The translations under genes and the position numbers were made by a program. The notes below the pieces were generated by a model. That model worked only from the letters and a program-made list of their open reading frames with translations. It was not told where the DNA came from and did not search any database. A DNA stretch of 64,000 bases from Mycolicibacterium chlorophenolicum (lineage in GTDB: Bacteria > Actinomycetota > Actinomycetes > Mycobacteriales > Mycobacteriaceae): the NCBI RefSeq assembly GCF_001044235.1, contig NZ_JYNL01000064.1, positions 396,902-460,901 on the forward strand, written 5' to 3'. The first letter of the stretch is position 1. Each line of letters begins with the position of its first letter. Below, piece by piece: positions 16,208 through 22,825 of this stretch.

Positions 16208-17476
16208 GTGAGGTCTGCGCGCGACGACGCACTCGACCACCGGCCGCGGACCCGCGGCGCGGTCGGGCTGATGTTCGACCGCGTGTTCGGCGCGCTCTTC
16301 TGGGGCAAGATGTTCTCGGTCGTCGCGGTCTGGACCCACGGCATCGTCGCGGCGATCGTGATCTATGACGCCACCGGCTCGGCGCTGATGGTCGGCATGG
16401 TCGGCGTCGTCCAGTTCGGGCCGCAACTGCTGCTGACCCCGACGAGCGGCAAGTGGGCCGACACCGGCAACCCGGCCCGGCAGATCCTTCTTGGCCGGGT
16501 GTTCTGCGTCGCGGGCTCCGGGCTGGTGGCGGGGTGGTTGTTCACCGCGCCGTCGGCGCACGGCACCGCGGCGGCGGTCGCGGTGCTGCTCGGCTCGCTG
16601 CTGGTGGGCTTCGGGTTCGCGGTCGGGGGTCCGGCGATGCAGTCGATCGTGCCGAGCCTGATCCGCGACGGCGAACTGTCCACCGCGATGGCGCTCAACA
16701 GCATCCCGATGACGATCGGCCGCATCGTCGGCCCCGCGGCCGGCGCGTACCTGGCCGCCCACCTGGGGCCGGCCGCCGCCTTCGCGGCGAGCGCCGGGCT
16801 GCACCTCGTCTTCGCCGTCTTCCTGATCGTGGTCCGCTTCCCGGCGCCACCGCCGCGCCGCTCCGGCGCCGACTACCGGGTGCGGGTCGCGGTCCGGTAC
16901 GCGCTGGGCGACCGCCGGCTGCTGCTGGCGCTGATCGCGGTCACCGTGGTGGGCGTCGCGTCGGACTCGTCGATCACGCTGACCCCGTCGGTGGCCGACG
17001 CGCTCGGGGGCGGGCCCGCGCTGGTCGGCATGCTCTCGGCGGTGTTCGGGGTCGGCGCCGCGATCGGGATGGCCGTGCTGGCGCTGCTGCGCGGCCGGAT
17101 CGGCGCCGACCTCGTGTCGTGGCTCGGGCTGTGGGGGCTGGCGGCGGGCTGCGCGGTGCTGGCGGTCGGCACCGCCACAGCCGTGGCCACAGCGGTCGCG
17201 ACGGCCGGCTTCGCGCTGGCCGGGCTCGGCTTCGGGTGGGCCATGACCGGGCTCGGCACGGTCGTGCAGGAGCAGGCGCCCGAGGAGCTGCGCGGCCGCA
17301 TCATGGCGCTGTGGCTGGTCGGCTTCCTCGGTTCGCGGCCCCTGGCGGCAGCGGTACTCGGCGGCACCGCCGACGCGGTCAGCGTGAACGCGGCGTTCGG
17401 CGTCGCCGCGGTGCTGTGTGCGGTCGTGGTGGTGCTGTGCCGGCCGGGACGCTCGCGCGGTCCGCTCCCGGCCTGA
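16208..17476 (+). CDS. major facilitator superfamily transporter
   Basis: The 422-residue protein has about twelve hydrophobic segments and the MFS loop signature between helices 2 and 3 as SGKWADTGNPARQ, with an equivalent in the second half (LRGRIGADLVSW). It is similar to MFS exporters of the Bcr/EntS (enterobactin exporter) type. GTG 16208 is taken as start: TATGCA lies six bases before it, so the message could be leaderless; ATG 16271 is possible but would remove the first basic segment. A Zur-like palindrome lies upstream, hinting at a metal-linked substrate such as a metallophore. The substrate itself is not visible. Confidence 0.85.
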   Translation: MRSARDDALDHRPRTRGAVGLMFDRVFGALFWGKMFSVVAVWTHGIVAAIVIYDATGSALMVGMVGVVQFGPQLLLTPTSGKWADTGNPARQILLGRVFCVAGSGLVAGWLFTAPSAHGTAAAVAVLLGSLLVGFGFAVGGPAMQSIVPSLIRDGELSTAMALNSIPMTIGRIVGPAAGAYLAAHLGPAAAFAASAGLHLVFAVFLIVVRFPAPPPRRSGADYRVRVAVRYALGDRRLLLALIAVTVVGVASDSSITLTPSVADALGGGPALVGMLSAVFGVGAAIGMAVLALLRGRIGADLVSWLGLWGLAAGCAVLAVGTATAVATAVATAGFALAGLGFGWAMTGLGTVVQEQAPEELRGRIMALWLVGFLGSRPLAAAVLGGTADAVSVNAAFGVAAVLCAVVVVLCRPGRSRGPLPA

Positions 17477-17482
17477 ACCGCG

Positions 17483-18751
17483 TCAGGTGATCGCGTCGAC
17501 GTCGACCAGCACGTGCCGGGGACCGCGGAAGATCTGGCTCTGCCGGTACGGCGGCGGATCGGTGACCAGGCGCGGCCCCGTCACCCGCCGCAGGAACGTC
17601 TCGAGTGCGAGGTTGACCTCAAGGCGTGCGAGCGGTCCGCCGACGCAGGTGTGGATCCCGCTGCCCCAGCCGAAGTGTTCGTTGTCGGGCCGGAGGATGT
17701 CGAAGGTGTCGGGATCGGGGAATCGGCGCGGATCGCGGTTGGCGGCCCCGTAGAGAAGGTGCACCGCGGCGCCCGCGGGGATCACGGTGTCCCCGATCGC
17801 GATGTCGGCGGTCGCACTGCGGCTCGGGAAGAACTGCACCGCCGACTGCAGCCGCTGCACCTCCTCGATGGCGCGGGGGATCAGTTCGGGCTGATCGCGC
17901 AGCATCTCGAAGGTGCCCGGGTTGCGCAGCAGCGTGAGCACGCAGTTGGAGATCGTGTTCACTGTGGAGTCGTGCCCCGCGATGAGCAGCAGCACGGCGT
18001 TGGCCACGGCCTGCTCGGGCGGCATCGGACCGTCCGGCCCGTCGGTGTCGGTGACCAGCGCGGCCAGCAGTCCCTGCCCTTCGCCCCGGGCACAGTCCGC
18101 GATCAGCGCGGCCAGGTAGTCGCGCAGCTCGGCCTGGGCGTCGCCGGCGCGGGCCGCCCGCTCCTGACCCTCGGCGGTGCCGGCGTCGGGCCCCAGATCG
18201 ATCCCGGCGAGCATGTCGAAGATCCACGCGTGGAAGCGCGGCTCGTCGGCCAGCGGGATGCCGAGGATCTTGCAGATCACCATCACCGGAACCGGATAGG
18301 CGTAGTCGTCGACCACGTCGATCCGGGTGCTGCCCGCCGCCTTGGCGCGGTCGAGGAGCTCGTCGCACAGGGCGACGATGTCGGGTTCCATGCCGGGGAT
18401 CAGGTCCGGTGAGTGCGGCGGCGCGAAGTGCCGGGTCACCTGCCTTCGCGCGATGTCGTGGCTGGGCGGATCGGTGACGATCAGGCTGGGCTGCGCGCCG
18501 TAGGCGGCGACGTCATCGGCCGGCTGCACGTCGTCGGTCTGCCGCGGCCCGCTCAGCGGACTGCGCCGGAACTCCGAACTGATCCGCGGATCGTGGGACA
18601 GCGCCAGCAGCTCGTAGTACCCGGTCACCACGTACAGGTCGTCGGCGACCCGGGCCACCGGCGTCCTGCGCAACTCGGCGAAGAACGGATAGGGATCGGC
18701 GCGGTTGGCGAACGCCATGGCCTGCGCCCACGCGTCTGCCGCGGTCGTCAT
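17483..18751 (-). CDS. cytochrome P450
   Basis: The 422-residue protein has the haem-ligand loop FGWGSGIHTCVGG with the Cys thiolate, the I-helix AGHDST (oxygen-activating pair, with Ser before Thr rather than the usual Thr), and the K-helix EEVQRLQ with downstream R. It is a soluble bacterial class I P450 of typical length. ATG 18751 is chosen for AGAGGA seven bases ahead; ATG 18766 overlaps the reductase stop by four bases and is the alternative. Electrons should come from the reductase and ferredoxin encoded just upstream. The substrate is unknown. Confidence 0.93.
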   Translation of the reverse strand: MTTAADAWAQAMAFANRADPYPFFAELRRTPVARVADDLYVVTGYYELLALSHDPRISSEFRRSPLSGPRQTDDVQPADDVAAYGAQPSLIVTDPPSHDIARRQVTRHFAPPHSPDLIPGMEPDIVALCDELLDRAKAAGSTRIDVVDDYAYPVPVMVICKILGIPLADEPRFHAWIFDMLAGIDLGPDAGTAEGQERAARAGDAQAELRDYLAALIADCARGEGQGLLAALVTDTDGPDGPMPPEQAVANAVLLLIAGHDSTVNTISNCVLTLLRNPGTFEMLRDQPELIPRAIEEVQRLQSAVQFFPSRSATADIAIGDTVIPAGAAVHLLYGAANRDPRRFPDPDTFDILRPDNEHFGWGSGIHTCVGGPLARLEVNLALETFLRRVTGPRLVTDPPPYRQSQIFRGPRHVLVDVDAIT

Positions 18752-18762
18752 CGCCTGTCCTC

Positions 18763-20160
18763 TCATCGGTGGCGCAGGAACTCTGCGCCCCGGTCGGTGG
18801 GGTCGTGTCCGGTGAGCACCACGTCGGGGATGCCCGTCGGCTCCCTCGGGTCGCGGAACCGCGCCGGTATCGGCGCCTGGTCGGCGGGCCGGTCGTAACC
18901 GGGCGGCGGTGGCGGGAACGGCGCGGACCGCTCGATCAGGCTGGCGTAGTACGGCAACCACTTGCCGTGGTTGAACGTGACGGCGCCGACGATCCGGCCG
19001 CGCCGGCCGTAGGCCGCGGCGAACCGCAGATCTTCCGGTGAGCCCTGGGTGAACACGATCTCGTCGCCGAACGAGCACACTCCGACGCCCTTGATGTTCA
19101 CCCCGAACTGACCGGACCAGAACGACGGCAGCGGCAGATGGGGACGGCGCCCGGTCTCCAGATTGATCATGTTGTTGGCCGCGACCTCACCGCCGGACAC
19201 CGCGTTGTCCCAGTGCTCCAGCGACATGAACTCGTACTCGTAGAGCACGTGCGGCGCGCGGGCCACGTCGCCGGCCACGAAGATGTTGTCGGTCACCACG
19301 CCGTTGACGTCGAAAGCCCGGCAGCCCGCGTCGCAGGCCACCCCCCAGAAGCCGGTGGCCAGCCCGGCGTCGTCGAGCCATTCCACGTTGCGGATGGAGC
19401 CCAGCGACGCGACCACCACGTCGACGTCGAGCGTCGTGCCGTCGGACAGCCGCGCGCTGCGGACGTGGCCGCCGCCGTCGGCGTCCAGCCCCAGCACCGA
19501 CACCCCGGTGCGCAGGTCGACCCCGGCGTTGCGCTGCATCGTCGCGGCCAGGTCGCCGATGACCCCGCCGAGCGCACCGACCAGCGGCGCGGTGCCTCGT
19601 TCGGCGACCGTCACGGCCAGTCCCAGGTCCCGGCACACCGACGCCATCTCCGACCCGATGAACCCGGAGCCGACGATCAGCACCCGACGCGGCCTGGCGT
19701 GCAGCGCTGCCTGCAGCGCGGCGGCGTCGTCGCAGGTGCGCAGCGTGAAGACCCCGTCAAGAGCCGCCTCGGCGGGATCGGGCCACGGCCGGGCCCGCAC
19801 CCCGGTGGCGATCAGCAGCCGGTCGTAGTCCACGGTCGTACCGTCGGCGAGCAGGACACGCTTGGTCGAGCGGTCCAGGCCGACGGCGGCGACCCCCAGC
19901 CGCCAGTCGGCGTCGACGCGGCGCAGCCTCGGCAGCTTGGTCCGGTCGGCGCCCACCCAGCCCTTGAGCACCTGCTTCGACAGCGGCGGACGGTCGTACG
20001 GTTCATGGGGCTCGTCGCCGATGATCGTCAGCGATCCGGCGAATCCGCCGTCGCGCAGGGCCTCCGCCGCGCGCAGACCTGCCAGGGACGCCCCGACGAT
20101 CACGATGCGGCCGGTCCGGCGGAACGACTCGACGAGTTCACGAGCCAGGGCGGCCGTCAC
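18763..20160 (-). CDS. FAD-dependent NAD(P)H:ferredoxin reductase
   Basis: The 465-residue protein has the two-dinucleotide layout of putidaredoxin-reductase-type enzymes: FAD motif IVIVGASLAGLRAAEALR near residue 20, PYDRPPLSK, the NAD(P) motif VLIVGSGFIGSEMASV, and the FAD-closing NIFVAGDVAR. It oxidises NAD(P)H and passes electrons to the ferredoxin encoded immediately upstream, whose gene it overlaps by four bases. Its own stop overlaps a candidate start of the P450 gene. The C-terminus is longer than in putidaredoxin reductase and Pro-rich (SAPFPPPPPGYDRP). Confidence 0.92.
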   Translation of the reverse strand: MTAALARELVESFRRTGRIVIVGASLAGLRAAEALRDGGFAGSLTIIGDEPHEPYDRPPLSKQVLKGWVGADRTKLPRLRRVDADWRLGVAAVGLDRSTKRVLLADGTTVDYDRLLIATGVRARPWPDPAEAALDGVFTLRTCDDAAALQAALHARPRRVLIVGSGFIGSEMASVCRDLGLAVTVAERGTAPLVGALGGVIGDLAATMQRNAGVDLRTGVSVLGLDADGGGHVRSARLSDGTTLDVDVVVASLGSIRNVEWLDDAGLATGFWGVACDAGCRAFDVNGVVTDNIFVAGDVARAPHVLYEYEFMSLEHWDNAVSGGEVAANNMINLETGRRPHLPLPSFWSGQFGVNIKGVGVCSFGDEIVFTQGSPEDLRFAAAYGRRGRIVGAVTFNHGKWLPYYASLIERSAPFPPPPPGYDRPADQAPIPARFRDPREPTGIPDVVLTGHDPTDRGAEFLRHR

Positions 20161-20372
20161 TCGGTGTCCCGGTCCCCGGGTGGGTCGACTTCGACGACGA
20201 TGGCCTGCACGGGGCAGGAGGCGGCGGCCCGCAGCACGCGCTGGCGTTGCGAGGCGTCCGGGTTCGGGTCGTACGTCAGAGCCTCCTCACCGAGGAGCTT
20301 CAGCACCTCCGGGGCCAGCGGGACGCACTGCGCGTAGCCCTGACAACGATTGAGGTCGACCACCAACCGCAT
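20157..20372 (-). CDS. P450-associated single-cluster ferredoxin
   Basis: The 71-residue protein has the 3Fe-4S-type pattern C10-x5-C16 (NRCQGYAQC) and C53-P (AASCPVQAI). The position that is Cys in four-iron ferredoxins is Tyr, as in other mycobacterial P450 ferredoxins where this residue varies and tunes potential. The acidic C-terminus is usual. It begins the chain ferredoxin, reductase, P450 in a coupled operon. A perfect 18-bp palindrome lies directly before its ATG. Confidence 0.92.
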   Translation of the reverse strand: MRLVVDLNRCQGYAQCVPLAPEVLKLLGEEALTYDPNPDASQRQRVLRAAASCPVQAIVVEVDPPGDRDTE

Positions 20373-20373
20373 G

Positions 20374-20391
20374 GCTGCGGCTAGCCGCAGC
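20374..20391. promoter_or_regulatory. perfect 18-bp palindrome before the ferredoxin gene
   Basis: GCTGCGGCTAGCCGCAGC is its own reverse complement. It begins two bases upstream of the ferredoxin ATG and contains the TAG stop of the upstream haem-binding gene. It leaves no room for a separate ribosome binding site. It could be an operator, a partial terminator, or chance in a GC-rich region. Confidence 0.35.
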
Positions 20392-20725
20392 GGTTACGGA
20401 AGTCGACCGAAGGCTGGCGGATGGCGCGCAGCGCATCGCCCACGTCCGGGCGGGCGGTGATGTAGTCCTCGACCGCGGTTTTCTGGTCGTCGCGGCTCTT
20501 GCCCTTGAGCGTGGTGAAGAAGTCGTTCACGTCCGGGTGGGTGAACAGGTAGGCCGAGGTGGACGCCGTGACACCGGCCATCACGCCGGCCAGGTCGGCG
20601 GCCGTGCAGTTCGGTGGCGCCGGAGGCGGTGGCGCAGGTTGGGCCGCCGCCGGGACCGCGAGGGCCAGCATCGTCGCGGCCGGCGCGATCGCGGCCAGCG
20701 CGGCACGGGTGAGGAAGGTGCTCAT
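20381..20725 (-). CDS. secreted MHB-domain haem-binding protein (Rv0203-like)
   Basis: The 114-residue protein has a signal peptide (hydrophobic 8-28, cut near PAAAQ), a short Pro/Ala linker and then the mycobacterial haemophore fold: PNCTAADLAGVMAGVTAST, AYLFTHPDVNDFFTTLKG and DFRNRCG. The two Cys residues near the ends of the domain probably pair. In Mycobacterium tuberculosis the related Rv0203 binds and carries haem outside the cell. The stop is eight bases before the ferredoxin start on the same strand, so it may lead the P450 operon. Confidence 0.88.
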   Translation of the reverse strand: MSTFLTRAALAAIAPAATMLALAVPAAAQPAPPPPAPPNCTAADLAGVMAGVTASTSAYLFTHPDVNDFFTTLKGKSRDDQKTAVEDYITARPDVGDALRAIRQPSVDFRNRCG

Positions 20726-20741
20726 GGTGCTCCTGTCATGG

Positions 20742-21005
20742 TCAGTTACGGCCGGGCGTGAAGATGATCGAGAGCCCGCCGTCGTTGCAGTACCAGTCGT
20801 ATTCGCAGGGATAGGGCCAGGCCGGGCCGGTGTCGAGCGATCCCGGTCCCTGCCCGTTGTTGGTGCCGCGCACGGTGCCCTGCGAGCAGACCGTGGTGCC
20901 GTTGGAGCTCACGCACTCCGCGTCGGCCGGCGCGGCACCGGCCAGGGCGAAGGCGACGACGGACGACGGCGCCAACAGCGCCGCGGCCGCGCGCCGCCTA
21001 GACAC
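20742..21005 (-). CDS. small secreted Cys-containing protein
   Basis: The 87-residue protein begins with a basic stretch and a signal peptide (LLAPSSVVAFALAGAAPADA), then a short mature part with four cysteines: ECVSSNGTTVCSQGTV and PYPCEYDWYCNDGG. The two Cys pairs suggest two disulfides. The start is GTG 21005, overlapping the stop of the next upstream gene by eight bases. Function is unknown; the mature region is a typical short mycobacterial secreted protein ending in FTPGRN. Confidence 0.7.
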   Translation of the reverse strand: MSRRRAAAALLAPSSVVAFALAGAAPADAECVSSNGTTVCSQGTVRGTNNGQGPGSLDTGPAWPYPCEYDWYCNDGGLSIIFTPGRN

Positions 21006-21324
21006 AGCCGCTCACGCTGATCCGGCGGCCGACGCTCGCGCAGACGTCGACGTTCGGCAGCGGGGGCGGCGGAGGCGGGGGCGGCGGAGGTGGCGCCACG
21101 TAGTCCTCGGGCAGCGGCGCATAGGCGGCGGGAGGCGGCACCCACGGCGCGACGGCGTCGGCGATGTTGCCGCATCCGCTCACCGAGACGAATCGACCGC
21201 CCACGCTGCCGCACACGTCGGCCGACGCGGTGGGCGCGATCACCACACTGCTCAGCAGCGTCGCGCACAGGCCGGCCAACACGCCGACGCGGCGCGACGC
21301 CGGATGGCTCAGCACTCGTTTCAC
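20998..21324 (-). CDS. secreted Pro-rich protein with a duplicated Cys motif
   Basis: The 108-residue protein (GTG start) has a signal peptide and then two copies of a short motif, DVCGSVGGRFVSVSGCG and DVCASVGRRISVSGCV, separated by a spacer ending in a run of eleven prolines. Each copy has two Cys and could form a small disulfide loop. The Pro run makes a rigid arm between them. Upstream in-frame GTG codons exist; 21324 is used as it puts a basic region right before the signal. It overlaps the next gene by eight bases. Similar proteins occur in mycobacteria, with unknown function. Confidence 0.68.
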   Translation of the reverse strand: MKRVLSHPASRRVGVLAGLCATLLSSVVIAPTASADVCGSVGGRFVSVSGCGNIADAVAPWVPPPAAYAPLPEDYVAPPPPPPPPPPPLPNVDVCASVGRRISVSGCV

Positions 21325-21435
21325 ACGTGCGATTCTGACGTTGCCGTCAGCGCCCGTCTCGGCTTTGCGCTGATCATTGCCTGAGAATGTTCGGCTACCG
21401 TGCCGAAGGGAGCACCTCACAGTCGGAGGGGACCG

Positions 21436-22749
21436 ATGACCGAGTCCACCGCAGCCTCACCCCCGCGCGAACACGCCCTGGACCTGTACCGATCGGCGGC
21501 GGTGATGATCGTCGTCGTCGGGCACTGGCTGCTGTCGGTGATGACGTACCGCGACGGGACGTTCGGCCGCGACAACCCTCTGGTGCTGATGCCGTGGACG
21601 CAGTGGATCACGTGGTTCTTCCAGGTGGTCCCGGTGTTCTTCGCCGTCGCCGGCTATGCGAGCGCGGTGTCGTGGGGCCGCGTGCCCGCCGATGCCGGTA
21701 CCGCGGCGCGGCAGGAGTGGATCCGCCGCCGCGTGGCCCGCGTACTCGGCCCGACCGGTGTCTACGCGTTCTTCGTCCTGATCGTGATCGGGGTGCTGAT
21801 GGCGTTGGGGATCAGCAGGACCGTGCTGGAGCTCGGCGGCTGGGCGGTGGCCATGCACCTGTGGTTCCTGGCCGTCTACCTGATGGTGGTGGCACTGACG
21901 CCGCTCGCCGTCGCCGCGCACCGGCGCTGGGGTCTCGCGGCACCCGTCACGCTCGGGGCGTGCCTGATCGTGGTGGACGCGGTGGGCATCGCGACCGACC
22001 ATCCGGAGATCCGGATGGCCAACTACTTCTTCTGCTGGGCGGCGATCTACCAGCTCGGGATCGCCTGGCACGACGGGCTTCTGCGCCGCCGCACGCTGCT
22101 GTCGATGGCGGTGGTGGCCGCGCTGGCCCTGCCCGCGCTGGTCACCTGGGGGCCGTATCCGATCGCGATGATCGGGGTGCCGGGCGACCGGGTGGAGAAC
22201 AGTGCTCCGCCGTCGGCGGCGCTGCTGGCGCTGGCGCTGGTCCAGATCGGGGTGCTGTTCGCGATCGTGCCGGTGCTCAACCGCATTCTCGCGCGCGGCG
22301 TCTGGCCGAAGGTGCTGGCGATCGCGAACGAGAACGTGATGGCGCTGTACCTGTGGCACATGCTGCCGGTGATCGTGGTGACGCTCGTCGGCTACCCCAC
22401 CGGGCTGCTGCCCCAGCCGCCCCTGGGGTCGGGGGCGTGGTGGCTCGCACGGCTCGAGTGGGAGCTGGTGCTGGCGGTGGTCGCGGCCGGTCTGCTGACA
22501 CTGCTCGCCTGGCAGCGCCGGTCGGTCGCCGCGCCGATCCCCACGGTCGCGGTGCCGATACCGCGTGCGATCGCGGAAGGCCTGCTGTACACCGGCACGG
22601 CGGCCTGCGCGCTGGCGCTGGCCGTGCTGTCCGCCAACGGTTTCGCGCCGGGCGGCCGCCTCCCCCTGCTCGCGGCGACGCTGTTCCTCGCCGGCACGGC
22701 GCTCGTCGCGGTGCGCCCGCGCGCCGGTGACCGCGAGTGGATCTCCTGA
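21436..22749 (+). CDS. integral membrane acyltransferase (acyltransferase-3 family)
   Basis: The 437-residue protein starts at ATG 21436 after GGAGGGG. It opens with HALDLYRSAAVMIVVVGHW, the first membrane helix of acyltransferase-3 proteins with the conserved catalytic His, followed by about ten hydrophobic segments. Family members transfer acyl groups from the cytosol onto sugars or lipids at the envelope. The Arg-rich loop EWIRRRVARVLGP resembles the RRxxR element of the family. It is followed by the first copy of the 62-bp repeat. Confidence 0.87.
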   Translation: MTESTAASPPREHALDLYRSAAVMIVVVGHWLLSVMTYRDGTFGRDNPLVLMPWTQWITWFFQVVPVFFAVAGYASAVSWGRVPADAGTAARQEWIRRRVARVLGPTGVYAFFVLIVIGVLMALGISRTVLELGGWAVAMHLWFLAVYLMVVALTPLAVAAHRRWGLAAPVTLGACLIVVDAVGIATDHPEIRMANYFFCWAAIYQLGIAWHDGLLRRRTLLSMAVVAALALPALVTWGPYPIAMIGVPGDRVENSAPPSAALLALALVQIGVLFAIVPVLNRILARGVWPKVLAIANENVMALYLWHMLPVIVVTLVGYPTGLLPQPPLGSGAWWLARLEWELVLAVVAAGLLTLLAWQRRSVAAPIPTVAVPIPRAIAEGLLYTGTAACALALAVLSANGFAPGGRLPLLAATLFLAGTALVAVRPRAGDREWIS

Positions 22750-22763
22750 CCCCTCAGCCGTCG

Positions 22764-22825
22764 GGCGAGAAGCGAGGGCTGTGATCGAGACCAGATCACG
22801 ACCAGGAATGCGCTTCCGGGGTCAG
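22764..22825 (+). repeat. 62-bp direct repeat, left copy
   Basis: Matches 35185-35246 at 60 of 62 positions in the same orientation. It contains the dyad GTGATC-N7-GATCAC and a second small hairpin GGAA-TGCGC-TTCC. It begins 14 bases after the acyltransferase stop and contains the stop codon of the LuxR gene on the other strand. Flanking sequences are unrelated to those of the other copy, so the repeat has sharp borders. Confidence 0.9.

Noticed and set aside
21060..21110. GGC/GGA-rich simple repeat
   Set aside because: It is the coding sequence for the proline run in the secreted protein on the opposite strand, not an independent repeat element.
22777..22800. The GTGATC...GATCAC dyad as a CRP/cAMP-receptor site controlled by the cyclase
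   Set aside because: The half-sites do not match the TGTGA-N6-TCACA spacing (centre is seven bases and the outer bases do not fit well), and it lies at gene 3' ends.
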